Source of the DNA: Vreelandella aquamarina
Lineage (GTDB): Bacteria > Pseudomonadota > Gammaproteobacteria > Pseudomonadales > Halomonadaceae
NCBI RefSeq assembly: GCF_020075495.1
Contig: NZ_JABYQT010000001.1
Span: forward strand, 124,001-188,000
DNA length: 64,000 nucleotides
Direction: 5' to 3'
A program made the translations under genes and the position numbers. The first letter of the stretch is position 1. Each line of letters begins with the position of its first letter. Under the pieces are notes generated by a model. It saw nothing but the letters and a program-made list of their open reading frames with translations, ran no database searches and was not told where the DNA came from. Below are positions 8,695-17,012 of this stretch, piece after piece.

Positions 8695-10509
8695 ATGGTT
8701 GATGTCGATCTGTCCCAATTGCCTTTTACGCTGCTGGATGATGAGGGGCGCGACCATGTTCGCCGCAGCCTGGATCTGGCCTACTTCGAACGCGATAGCG
8801 TCATTCTGGAAACGGGGGCGAACGGCGAGCATGTGTTTCTGGTGCATAAGGGTGACGTGGCGGAGATCGATCCCACGCTACCCGCCGCCAGCGCTCGTTT
8901 GGGGCACTATACGGCGGGGGATCTGTTCGGCGCCATCAGTATCTTGAATGGCAAGAGTCGCTACCGTTTCCAGGCCGAACAGGAGTGTCTTTGCTATCTC
9001 TTGCCCCGTGCGCTGTTTCTTCAGCTGTGCCGTCAGTATCCACCCTTCGAGCAGTTTTTCCGGCAGTCGCTGGCACACAAGGCGCGTTTGCTGACCGAAA
9101 AGCGTGCCGAGGGGGGCGTCACCATGGCGGGCTTCATGCTGGCAAGCGTGAGTGAATGCATGCGCGACCCGCTGCTGGTCGATGCCAAAAGCAGCATTGC
9201 CGACGCCGTCAGAACGCTTAACGACAGTCACGCCGACAGCCTGCTGGTCGAAACCCAGGGCACACTTGGCATGGTCACCAAGACCGACCTTCTTAACGGC
9301 CTGGTGATGGAAGGTTTCAGTCAACAAACGCCGGTCGACCGGCTTGCGCACTTCTCGCTGGTCACGGTGACGCCCACGCAATATCTCTTTGAAGCTCTGG
9401 TATTGATGACCCGGCACAAGGTGACGCGCGTGGTGGTCATGGAGCGCGCCGTCTTGAAAGGCGTGGTCGAACTCACAGACGTATTGAGCTACTTCTCCAG
9501 CCGAAGCTACGTGGTCAGCCTGCAGGTGGAACAGGCAACGGATCTGAATGCGCTGGCGGCGGCCAGCCAGCGTACGCCGGAGCTGGTCCGGGCACTGATG
9601 GCCCAGGGGGTCAAGCTGCGTTTCGCCATGGACCTGCTGGCCGCGCTCAACGGTCGCATCATGAACAAGGCCTGGGCATTTACCGTGAACGAGACGCACC
9701 ACTTGCACAGTTGCCTCGTGGTCATGGGCAGCGAAGGGCGAGGTGAGCAGATCCTGAAGACCGATCAGGACAATGGATTGATTCTTGAAGATGACGCAGC
9801 GTGGCCCGATGTGGCAGGCGATATGCAGCGCCTGACGGATACGCTGATTCGGCTGGGCTACCCACCATGCCCGGGAAACATCATGGTCTCCAATCCCCAG
9901 TGGGTAGCAAGCGTCAGTCAGTGGAAAAAACGCATTGCCCAGTGGGCCGACGTGCGCGATGGCGACAGCCTCATGAAGCTTGCCATCCTGCTTGACGCCC
10001 ATGCGGTAGCGGGCAACCCAAGGCTTGTGGAAAGCGTGCGCGAAGCGCTGTTCGAGCGCTGCGCCCGAGACGAGATACTGCTCTCCTACCTGGCCCGTAC
10101 GGCGCTGCGCTTCTCTACACCGCTTACCCTGTTTGGCTCGCTCAAGAAGCCCCAGCACGGTATTGATATCAAGAAAGGCGGGATTTTTCCGATCGTGCAT
10201 GGTGTACGCACCATGGCGCTTGAGCGGCGTATCGGCGAGACCTCGACGCTAGGTCGCCTGGAGGCGCTGGCCGATGACGGCCGCCTCGAGCGCCGTGTGG
10301 CCGATGACCTGGGCGAGGCACTTTCGCTATTTACCGAACTGCGCCTCAAGCAACAGTTGAGCAGTCAGGCGGTTGACGATGCGCACGCCAACCGCGTGGT
10401 CGTTCAGGAGCTCTCATCTCTCGAGCGGGATCTGCTGCGTGAATCGCTGCATATCGTGAAAGACTTCAAGCAGCACCTTTCCCACCGTTATCACCTAGAG
10501 TACTCATGA
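8695..10509 (+). CDS. cNMP-binding/CBS/DUF294 nucleotidyltransferase-like protein
   Basis: 604 residues, cytoplasmic. Order: a cyclic-nucleotide-binding-like beta barrel (about 1-125), a CBS pair (about 150-275), a DUF294 nucleotidyltransferase-fold domain, and a helical DUF294 C-terminal domain (about 470-600). The nucleotidyltransferase loop GSEGRGEQ (residues 345-352) and the DxD in TDQDN (D357, D359) are both present, so this domain keeps the residues expected for GlnD-like chemistry. ATG 8695 follows GAGGG; a TTG 15 bp upstream is less likely. The stop overlaps the next ATG by 4 bp (ATGA), implying translational coupling. In Pseudomonas and Shewanella such a pair commonly sits beside this symporter family. 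The modified target is unknown. Confidence 0.85.
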   Translation: MVDVDLSQLPFTLLDDEGRDHVRRSLDLAYFERDSVILETGANGEHVFLVHKGDVAEIDPTLPAASARLGHYTAGDLFGAISILNGKSRYRFQAEQECLCYLLPRALFLQLCRQYPPFEQFFRQSLAHKARLLTEKRAEGGVTMAGFMLASVSECMRDPLLVDAKSSIADAVRTLNDSHADSLLVETQGTLGMVTKTDLLNGLVMEGFSQQTPVDRLAHFSLVTVTPTQYLFEALVLMTRHKVTRVVVMERAVLKGVVELTDVLSYFSSRSYVVSLQVEQATDLNALAAASQRTPELVRALMAQGVKLRFAMDLLAALNGRIMNKAWAFTVNETHHLHSCLVVMGSEGRGEQILKTDQDNGLILEDDAAWPDVAGDMQRLTDTLIRLGYPPCPGNIMVSNPQWVASVSQWKKRIAQWADVRDGDSLMKLAILLDAHAVAGNPRLVESVREALFERCARDEILLSYLARTALRFSTPLTLFGSLKKPQHGIDIKKGGIFPIVHGVRTMALERRIGETSTLGRLEALADDGRLERRVADDLGEALSLFTELRLKQQLSSQAVDDAHANRVVVQELSSLERDLLRESLHIVKDFKQHLSHRYHLEYS

Positions 10510-11165
10510 GCAGCATGCAGCAGATCGATAAATACGCAACGCTGGTCGGACGCTCGCTACGCATGCTGTTCAAGCGAGAGCGGGATCGGCGGCGCCATGC
10601 CCATTCGCCTTATGCCTGGCTGTTTCAACCCTACATGGGAGAGGAGCTGGTCGCCTTGGCCTGCCAGGTTACACCAGGGCCTGAGCCGGTGCTCAGTATC
10701 GCCGCGGTAGTGCTTAACCAGCAGCGCGTTCAGCTCAGTCAGGCATGGCAGGCGACCCTGGCTGACGGCGAGGCCACGTGTGACAAGACCGTGCGCCGTC
10801 ATCAGGAGCTTTATGATACCCAGACCACGCTATGCTTCAGCGCCCATACCCTGAGAGGGCTGGCGGAGTTCATCGGTAACCGACCGCTGATCGGCTGGCA
10901 GCTGGAGCAGCAGCTGATAATGCTCGACAGCGCCTTCAGGGCTCATCTGGGGTTCGGGCTGCCCAATGCCCAGGTAGATGTGGCGAGGCTGCACCACCGG
11001 CAGCTGCGCCGTCGGCATCCGCTGGTCGAGACCTCTTGCCAGTTTTCAGAGGCGCTGACGTGCTGGCAGGTTCCTTCGGTTGCTGCCCGGGGATTGCTTG
11101 GCAAGGCAACCGCCAGCGCGCTTTTGTACATGCGCCTGCAGCGCGATATGGCCCAATCTGGTTAG
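10506..11165 (+). CDS. DnaQ-fold 3'-5' exonuclease homologue with lost active site
   Basis: 219 residues, translationally coupled to the DUF294 gene (ATGA overlap). The position and overall pattern match the DEDD exonuclease partner of DUF294 proteins. By eye, ExoI (normally ALDxETTG) reads VALACQVTPG at about 49-58, ExoII (normally GHNxxFDxxFL) reads GWQLEQQLIMLDSAF at about 130-144, and ExoIII (HRAxxDA) reads ARGLLGKA at about 194-201. All four acidic metal ligands and the catalytic histidine appear replaced. I infer a non-catalytic binding partner or regulator of the DUF294 protein. Family assignment is from context and residual pattern, so an alternative fold is possible. Confidence 0.7.
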   Translation: MSSMQQIDKYATLVGRSLRMLFKRERDRRRHAHSPYAWLFQPYMGEELVALACQVTPGPEPVLSIAAVVLNQQRVQLSQAWQATLADGEATCDKTVRRHQELYDTQTTLCFSAHTLRGLAEFIGNRPLIGWQLEQQLIMLDSAFRAHLGFGLPNAQVDVARLHHRQLRRRHPLVETSCQFSEALTCWQVPSVAARGLLGKATASALLYMRLQRDMAQSG

Positions 11166-11264
11166 TATCTGCCGCTTAACGGTCGCAAGCTTGCCAGTTG
11201 GGCGAAGGCGGGGAGTGTTGTTAGAATAGCCGCTGCTCCTTCTACCATTGGCAGTGCTTATACC

Positions 11265-12176
11265 ATGCAACACATCGATCATTTTGACCCCGCCACGGCA
11301 ACGGTTGCGCCCACGGCTGGCCATGACGGCCAGCGGGACACTGTTGATGCCAAACAAAAGCGTGAATTCAACAAGTTGCAAAAGCGACTGCGGCGTGAAG
11401 TGGGTAACGCCATTATCGACTATCAGATGATCAATGAAGGCGACCGGATCATGGTCTGCCTGTCCGGTGGTAAAGACAGCTATACGATGCTCGAGATTCT
11501 GCGCAACCTGCAGCGCAACGCCCCGGTGAACTTTTCCCTGGTGGCGGTCAACATGGATCAGAAGCAGCCCGGCTTTCCCGAACACGTGCTGCCGCGCTAC
11601 CTGGACGGCCTCGGCGTGGAGTACCATATTCTCGAGCGTGATACCTACTCGGTCGTGAAGGAGAAGACTCCGGAAGGCAAGACTACCTGTGCACTGTGTT
11701 CACGGCTGCGCCGCGGGTCGCTCTACGGCTTTGCCGAAGAGATCGGCGCCAACAAGATCGCCCTTGGGCATCACCGTGAAGACATTCTGGAAACCATGTT
11801 TTTGAACATGTTCTTTGGCGGCACGCTCAAGGCAATGCCGCCCAAGCTGCTCTCCGACGATGGCAAGAATATCGTGATTCGTCCTCTGGCCTACTGCAAG
11901 GAGGCGGATATCGCCGAGTTCTCGCGGCTGATGGAGTTCCCGATCATCCCTTGTAACCTGTGCGGCTCGCAGCCCAACATGCAGCGCCAGATCGTCAAGG
12001 AGATGCTTGCCGAGTGGGACAAGAAATACCCGGGCCGCCTTGAAAGCATGTTCAAGGCGGTTACCAATGTCGCTCCTTCCCAGCTTGCCGACCGTGACCT
12101 GTTTGACTTTGCAGGGCTTGAAGCCAAGCAGGCCGAACTGATGAGCGGGCGTATTCAGGCGTTCAACGTGAGTTGA
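11265..12176 (+). CDS. ttcA: tRNA 2-thiocytidine(32) synthetase TtcA
   Basis: 303 residues. The PP-loop SGGKDS is at 67-72, the CxxC motif C142/C145 is in [12 protein letters not shown], and the further cysteine pair C230/C233 is in PCNLCGSQ. In TtcA these hold a [4Fe-4S] cluster used to thiolate C32 of several tRNAs. About 35 N-terminal residues precede the conserved core, slightly longer than in E. coli; the start is supported only weakly because no strong ribosome site is visible. The 3' end overlaps the convergent anr gene by 14 bp. Confidence 0.93.
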   Translation: MQHIDHFDPATATVAPTAGHDGQRDTVDAKQKREFNKLQKRLRREVGNAIIDYQMINEGDRIMVCLSGGKDSYTMLEILRNLQRNAPVNFSLVAVNMDQKQPGFPEHVLPRYLDGLGVEYHILERDTYSVVKEKTPEGKTTCALCSRLRRGSLYGFAEEIGANKIALGHHREDILETMFLNMFFGGTLKAMPPKLLSDDGKNIVIRPLAYCKEADIAEFSRLMEFPIIPCNLCGSQPNMQRQIVKEMLAEWDKKYPGRLESMFKAVTNVAPSQLADRDLFDFAGLEAKQAELMSGRIQAFNVS

Positions 12177-12915
12177 TCGTCTGGTCATCCTCTTCACTCA
12201 GCGCCACCAGGCGCTGCATGTCGAGAATGTTGACCTCCCGGCCCGAGACGGCCACCACCTTCTGCTGCTGGAAGCGGCTCAGGATACGGCTGACCGTCTC
12301 GACGGCCAACCCCAGGTAGTTGCCGATGTCCGCCCGCGCCATGGAAAGCCGGAAGCTGTAGGGCGAGTAGCCGCGGCGCCGAAAGCGCTCTGACAGCGTG
12401 AGTAAAAAGCTTGCCAGCCGCTGGTCGGCGGTCTTGCGCGAAAGCAGGCGCATCATGCGCCGGTCATCGCGAAGCTCTTTACTCATGCTGCGGTAGAGCT
12501 GCCCGCGCAGCTCCGGCAGCTCTTCTGAAAGCGTATCCAGCCGGTCAAACGGAATCTCGCAGACGGTCGTGGTTTCAAGCGCGATGACACTGCCTGGATA
12601 GTGCTCTTCATCGATGCCGTCCAGGCCGACGAGCTCGCTTGGCAGGAAGAAGTTGGTCAACTGATCGTTGCCGTTACCTTCGCTGGTGATCTGCTTCAGG
12701 CTGCCCGAGCGCACCGCATATACGCTGGTGAAGCGGTCGCCCTGGCGAAACAGCGGCTCGCCCTTTTTCAGCGGCGCCCGGCGGCGGATGATGGCGTCGA
12801 ACTGCCCCATGTCCTCCAGTTCCAGCGCCAGCGGCAGACACAGCGAACTCAAGCTGCAGGTCTGACAGCGGGCTTCCTGAAGAAGCGAGCGGCGTTGGCT
12901 TGCCGGTAGTGACAT
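12163..12915 (-). CDS. anr: FNR/Anr oxygen-responsive transcription regulator
   Basis: 250-residue Crp/Fnr-family activator. Three N-terminal cysteines C17, C20 and C26 ([10 protein letters not shown]) plus C119 (TTTVCEIPF) reproduce the FNR ligands for an oxygen-labile [4Fe-4S] cluster. A cNMP-like sensory barrel and long dimer helix follow, then a helix-turn-helix with recognition segment [14 protein letters not shown], including the E-SR contacts typical for TTGAT half-sites. The ATG has GGGAGAG upstream. The gene is last in a same-strand row with hemN, a TauE/SafE protein and a CcoI-like gene, all functions typically under FNR control, and a fitting FNR box lies upstream of hemN. Confidence 0.93.
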   Translation of the reverse strand: MSLPASQRRSLLQEARCQTCSLSSLCLPLALELEDMGQFDAIIRRRAPLKKGEPLFRQGDRFTSVYAVRSGSLKQITSEGNGNDQLTNFFLPSELVGLDGIDEEHYPGSVIALETTTVCEIPFDRLDTLSEELPELRGQLYRSMSKELRDDRRMMRLLSRKTADQRLASFLLTLSERFRRRGYSPYSFRLSMARADIGNYLGLAVETVSRILSRFQQQKVVAVSGREVNILDMQRLVALSEEDDQTINSR

Positions 12916-12963
12916 ACATCTCTCCCTGTCTTGTGCCCAGTAGATATCAGCGCGTTCAGCCCG

Positions 12964-14391
12964 TTAGACGATTCTTGAATAGCGCGCGCCCGTATGACCA
13001 GGCAGATAGGCATCAAACGCCATGGCCAGATGGCGAATCAAGAGCCGCCCCATGGGGGTTGCGACTAGCGTAGCACCTTGCCAGGTGATTAGCCCATCCT
13101 GCTCGGCGGTGCGCAGCGTATCAAGCGCGCCGGCAAAATAGTCGGTCGCTTCGATGTTCCAGCGCTGGCCAATCGCGTTCAGGTCGAGGCGCATATCACA
13201 CATCAGCCGTTCGATGACGTCCGCCCTTATTAGGTCATCCTTATTTAAGCGCACACCCTTTACCGTGGCTAGTCGACCTTCATCCAAGGCGGCTTCGTAG
13301 TCGCCAAGGCTGGTCGGATTCTGCGCGTAGACATCGTCGATACGCGAGATGGCCGAAACCCCGAGACCGATCAGATCGCACTGGGCGTGGCTTGAATACC
13401 CCTGAAAATTGCGCTGCAGCGTGCCGTTGGCCTGGGCGATCGTCAAGCTGTCATCGGGCTTGGCGAAGTGATCCATGCCGATATGCACATAGCCCGCCGC
13501 CGTCAGCATCTCGATCGTGGTGCGCAGGATCGCGAGTTTCTCCTCGGCTCCTGGCAAATCATCCTCCTTGATGCGCCGTTGGGGCTTGAAGCGTTCCGGC
13601 ATATGCGCGTAGTTGAACACCGACAGCCGCGCCGGATTCAGCTCGATCACCTGGGCCAGAGTGTCGGCGAAACTTCTTTCGGTCTGAAAGGGCAGGCCGT
13701 AGATGAGATCCAGGTTCAGCGAGCGAAAGCCCAGCCGATGGGCCTCGTCCATCAGCGTTTCGGTCAGCACGCGCGGCTGGTGGCGATTGATCGCCTTCTG
13801 CACCTGGGGGCTCAGATCCTGAACCCCCAGGCTCAAGCGGTTGAAGCCCAGCGACTGCAGGTGGCGCAGGGTGAAGACGTCCGCCTCGCGCGGATCGATC
13901 TCGATGGCGTAATCACGCTCGGGGTCGTCGGAAAGCCCGAACCGGGCATCCAGACGGTCGATCAGGTCGCTCATCTGCGAAAGCGAGAGAAAAGTGGGCG
14001 TCCCCCCGCCCCAGTGCAACTGCTTGACCGGCCGTGAGGTGTCCAGGTGGCGTGCTGCCAGCACCATTTCGCGGTCGAGCCGCGAGAGGTAGGGTTCGGC
14101 CAGCGAGGTGTCCTTGGTAGCGATCTTGTTGCACGCGCAGTAAAAGCAGATCTTGCGGCAAAATGGCACGTGAACATAAAGCGAGAGCGGGCGACCGCGC
14201 TGGTTGCTGCGCTCCAGCGCCTGAGCGGTATCATCTGGTGTGAAGCGCTCATGAAAGGCAAGCGCCGTTGGGTAGGACGTATAGCGCGGGCCGCTCTTGT
14301 CGTAGCGGCGCAATAGAGCGTCGTCCCAATGAGGCATCGGCTGGCTGGCGGCCAGGGCGAGCAGGGAGGCAACAGGGGCACGTATGGGCAT
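12964..14391 (-). CDS. hemN: Oxygen-independent coproporphyrinogen III dehydrogenase
   Basis: 475-residue radical-SAM enzyme of anaerobic haem synthesis, converting coproporphyrinogen III to protoporphyrinogen IX. The cluster-binding motif is C78, C82, C85 and C87 (CRKICFYCAC). The typical N-terminal GPRYTSYPTA is at about 34-43. I chose ATG 14391 because GGAGG lies 8 nt upstream; the frame stays open further out but runs into the preceding gene and has no ribosome site. An Anr/FNR box is centred about 76 bp upstream of the start, and anr follows 48 bp downstream. Confidence 0.94.
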   Translation of the reverse strand: MPIRAPVASLLALAASQPMPHWDDALLRRYDKSGPRYTSYPTALAFHERFTPDDTAQALERSNQRGRPLSLYVHVPFCRKICFYCACNKIATKDTSLAEPYLSRLDREMVLAARHLDTSRPVKQLHWGGGTPTFLSLSQMSDLIDRLDARFGLSDDPERDYAIEIDPREADVFTLRHLQSLGFNRLSLGVQDLSPQVQKAINRHQPRVLTETLMDEAHRLGFRSLNLDLIYGLPFQTERSFADTLAQVIELNPARLSVFNYAHMPERFKPQRRIKEDDLPGAEEKLAILRTTIEMLTAAGYVHIGMDHFAKPDDSLTIAQANGTLQRNFQGYSSHAQCDLIGLGVSAISRIDDVYAQNPTSLGDYEAALDEGRLATVKGVRLNKDDLIRADVIERLMCDMRLDLNAIGQRWNIEATDYFAGALDTLRTAEQDGLITWQGATLVATPMGRLLIRHLAMAFDAYLPGHTGARYSRIV

Positions 14392-14460
14392 GAAAAACGC
14401 CTCCGGTGGCTGATACGTTAAAACCTGCCGAAACAGTAACCGAGACAGCGCCGTGAAGTG

Positions 14461-14474
14461 TTGAGCCACATCAA
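14461..14474 (-). promoter_or_regulatory. Anr/FNR box upstream of hemN
   Basis: Minus strand reads TTGAT-GTGG-CTCAA against the consensus TTGAT-N4-ATCAA, 9 of 10 positions. It sits 70-83 bp before the hemN start, so activation from about -41.5 would give a leader of about 35 nt. The site overlaps the stop codon of the upstream TauE/SafE gene. Confidence 0.75.
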
Positions 14475-15250
14475 TGAATGGGGTGGGAAGGCGTATGTGG
14501 ATGGGAAGGCGCATGTGAATGGGAGTGCGTAGCGGGGCCTGAGTGATCGTGCGAGTGCCCGTCCGAGTGGGCATTCAGTGTCCACAGCTGCCATAGCGCA
14601 AAGGTGATGATCACCAATGCTGCCAGTGTGCGCGTGGCCGGGTGGCGAATCAGGCCGCCAAGCTTGCGGGCGGCAAACCCGGTGGCCAGCAGCGCTGGCA
14701 GCGTGCCGAGGCCGAAAGCGCCCATCAGCATGGCTCCATGAAGCGGCGCGGCCATTGCCAGGCTCCAGGCCAGCATGGCGTAGACCAGCCCGCAGGGCAG
14801 CCACCCCCAGATAGCGCCCAGGGCGAATGCCTGGGGCACGTGAACCACCGGCATCAGCCGTCGCCCGACCGGTTCGAGGTAGCGCCAAAGGCGTCTGCCC
14901 ACGGCTTCGATACCCAAAAGCCCCTTCCACCAGTCGGCGATATATAGCGCCATGAGGATCAGCATCACCGCCGCCAGCCCCTGCAGCACCTGACGTGCAA
15001 GAGGCGCAAGCGATATCAGCGTACCCAATGCGGCTACCAGAGCGCCTGCCGCCATGTAGCTTGTGATTCGGCCCAGATTATAGCCGAGCAGCAGGCCGGC
15101 CATACGCCCGGGGCGGCGCATGCTGGGCGGCACGGCAAAGCTCAGCGCGCTCATGATGCCACCACACATGCCGATGCAGTGGGCGCCGCCCAGCAGGCCG
15201 AACACGAATGCGGCCAACAGAGGTGGAAGATCAAGCCCGGTGGGATTCAT
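14471..15250 (-). CDS. TauE/SafE-like membrane protein with His-rich tail
   Basis: 259 residues, about six membrane helices, of the DsbD_2 / 'sulfite exporter TauE/SafE' type seen beside ccoI in many proteobacteria. Paired-cysteine motifs sit in helices: C25 and C29 in GGAHCIGMCGG, and LPCGLVYAML in the middle. The C-terminal ~30 residues are very rich in histidine, with repeating HxPSHP units, which suggests metal binding (probably Cu or Ni). AAGGAGAC precedes ATG 15250, and the start overlaps the end of the CcoI-like gene by 20 bp, so the two are coupled. A role in metal handling for respiratory oxidases is inferred from context. Confidence 0.82.
   Translation of the reverse strand: MNPTGLDLPPLLAAFVFGLLGGAHCIGMCGGIMSALSFAVPPSMRRPGRMAGLLLGYNLGRITSYMAAGALVAALGTLISLAPLARQVLQGLAAVMLILMALYIADWWKGLLGIEAVGRRLWRYLEPVGRRLMPVVHVPQAFALGAIWGWLPCGLVYAMLAWSLAMAAPLHGAMLMGAFGLGTLPALLATGFAARKLGGLIRHPATRTLAALVIITFALWQLWTLNAHSDGHSHDHSGPATHSHSHAPSHPHTPSHPIH
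14485..14529 (-). repeat. 18-bp tandem repeat encoding the His-rich tail
   Basis: Two 18-bp units (14485-14502 and 14503-14520), both beginning GGGAAGGCG and differing at 2-3 positions, followed by a partial third. On the coding strand they give the six-residue unit H-x-P-S-H-P near the protein's C-terminus. Such repeats can change copy number by slippage. Confidence 0.75.
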
Positions 15251-17012
15251 GGGTCTCCTTTGAAGCGCAGGGGCGCCCCAGCAGCCGCTGCGTATTGCCA
15301 AGCACCGCCAGCACGCTGATGGCGCTGCCCGAAACCGCACCCAGGGGAGAGAGCTGGCCTGACGCTGCCAGCCCTACCAGCGCGAGCGTGACCCCGAGCG
15401 CAATTCGTCGGTTCTGCTGCGCGCATCGCTTGGCAAGACGCGCCATCGCCTGTACTTCGTCAAGGCGCCCGGCGCGAGGGCCAGGCAGCACCACGTCAGG
15501 GTGCGAAGTGACAGGCGCCTTGCGCGCCAGGACGAGCAGGGCGCCTGGGCGAGTCACCCATGCCCCGCGTCTGCCAAGCTGCTGGAGCGTGGTGCCAAGC
15601 GCCAGCGGCGTGGCCAGTGACAGGCCAAGCGGGATGCCTGCCAACAGCATGGCAACAAGCGTATCGACGGCCTGGGAGGTGCCCCACAAAAGCCCTGTGG
15701 TCACCGCCGCTGCCGCGAGCAGGCATGGTACCCAGACATGCACGTAGGGCGCGTCCGCCGCATCCGGGCACCGCGCTTGCCAGTTGGCTCGAATAGCGGT
15801 ACTGATCGATCCCGCATGCGTCTGGTCGCCTGCCCGGGATACCTCAAGGAGCAGCGGATTCTCCAGGTTGAGAGCGCCGCACAGCGCGTCATCGCCCGCC
15901 CGGCAGGCCACCGGCAGCGGCTCGCCGGTAAGGCGCGAGGTGTCGAGACTCGATTCGCCCTGGAGGATAGTGCCGTCAGCGGGCAGGCGCTGGCCAGGCG
16001 CCACGCTGATGCAGTCGCCGGCTAACAGCGCAGTGGCGCGAACCAGGCGTTCATGCGCTTCCTGTACGCTGGCCTGCCGCGTTACCCCCTCTAGCCGGGT
16101 GGCAAACGCCGGCAACGTCCATTGACGAAGCATTTTCAGCCGGCTGCGAAGCGCTGTGTAGCGGCCAAGAAGCAAAAGCGTCACCAGCAGGGCGATGGCG
16201 TCTGCATAATGCCCATCACCATGCAGAACCGCGTAGACCGAAGCCAGGTAGGCGCTGACAAGCACCAGGCTGACAGGCACCATCAGACCCGGCTGGCGGC
16301 GCTTCAAATCGCCCAGCGCACGGCAAAAAAAGGGCATGGCGGCGAACATGGCAGCGCTGGAAAGCGCAATCGACACCCCGGCAACAAGCCCAGGGGTGTT
16401 CTCTTCAAGTCCGCCCGAAGGGAAGAGCGTCAGCATGGCGTTGCCAGCCAGACTGGCCGTCGCTACCGTCAGCCCTCTAGCGGTGAGCCGCATGCGTGCC
16501 TGAAGGCGAGTCTGGACAGGATCGGGCGTGGAAGGCAGGGCGCTATAGCCGATGGCGGCAAGCTCGGCCATCAACGTCGAAGGCTTGAGCGTTTCAGAGT
16601 ACCAACTGACCCTGAGCCGATGGTGAGCCAGATCCACCGCGCTGGCAGCAACCCCCTCGAGTGCGTTCAAACGGTGCTCGATAAGCCAGGCGCAGGCATT
16701 GCAGGTGATCCCCTCGACAGCCAGGGTGGCACTTGCCTTACCGGTTGACGGTTCGAGGCTGACCCATTGCTGGCGTTCGGGGAGATCGAAGTGCGCCCAT
16801 AGGTCCCGCTTTACGGCTTGCGTTGCGGGTTTTGCAGGTGGTTCGGTGCGTTGCCGGTAGTAGTGCTCGAGCCCGCCCCGCACGATGGCATGTGCCACGG
16901 CTTCGCAGCCTGGGCAGCACACCGGGTAAGATACGCCATCCAGGGTGATCTGCCAGGCTGCGCCGGCAGGCACGGGGCTTGAACAGTGGTAGCAGGCGGC
17001 AGGTGTCGTCAT
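15231..17012 (-). CDS. CcoI-like P1B-ATPase homologue lacking the P and N domains
   Basis: 593 residues; normal CcoI/FixI copper ATPases are about 800. Present in order: an N-terminal Cys-rich metal-binding domain (C7, C10, C32, C33, C36), an HMA domain with GITCNAC (C104, C107), membrane helices, the actuator domain with TGE (362-364), the helix that normally holds CPC but here reads IPL (460-462), then the last two helices (about 535-580). The whole phosphorylation/nucleotide domain, including DKTGT and GDGxND, is missing. The sequence passes from the post-CPC linker (RPGALLVLARK) straight to the pre-TM7 hinge (PDVVLPG). The frame is unbroken, so this is not a frameshift. It cannot hydrolyse ATP as a P-type pump. 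It lies upstream of a TauE/SafE protein, hemN and anr, the usual CcoI setting, but no ccoS or ccoNOPQ is in the window. Confidence 0.85.
   Translation of the reverse strand: MTTPAACYHCSSPVPAGAAWQITLDGVSYPVCCPGCEAVAHAIVRGGLEHYYRQRTEPPAKPATQAVKRDLWAHFDLPERQQWVSLEPSTGKASATLAVEGITCNACAWLIEHRLNALEGVAASAVDLAHHRLRVSWYSETLKPSTLMAELAAIGYSALPSTPDPVQTRLQARMRLTARGLTVATASLAGNAMLTLFPSGGLEENTPGLVAGVSIALSSAAMFAAMPFFCRALGDLKRRQPGLMVPVSLVLVSAYLASVYAVLHGDGHYADAIALLVTLLLLGRYTALRSRLKMLRQWTLPAFATRLEGVTRQASVQEAHERLVRATALLAGDCISVAPGQRLPADGTILQGESSLDTSRLTGEPLPVACRAGDDALCGALNLENPLLLEVSRAGDQTHAGSISTAIRANWQARCPDAADAPYVHVWVPCLLAAAAVTTGLLWGTSQAVDTLVAMLLAGIPLGLSLATPLALGTTLQQLGRRGAWVTRPGALLVLARKAPVTSHPDVVLPGPRAGRLDEVQAMARLAKRCAQQNRRIALGVTLALVGLAASGQLSPLGAVSGSAISVLAVLGNTQRLLGRPCASKETHESHRA

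Noticed and set aside
14392..14574. N-terminal extension of HemN by 61 codons
   Set aside because: It overlaps the TauE/SafE gene and its translation mirrors that gene's repeat. The ATG at 14391 has a proper GGAGG and aligns with known HemN starts.
15231..17012. Frameshifted or pseudogene explanation for the short CcoI-like protein
   Set aside because: The reading frame is continuous, the final helices are in the same frame, and no catalytic-domain remnant is seen in other frames or beside the gene.
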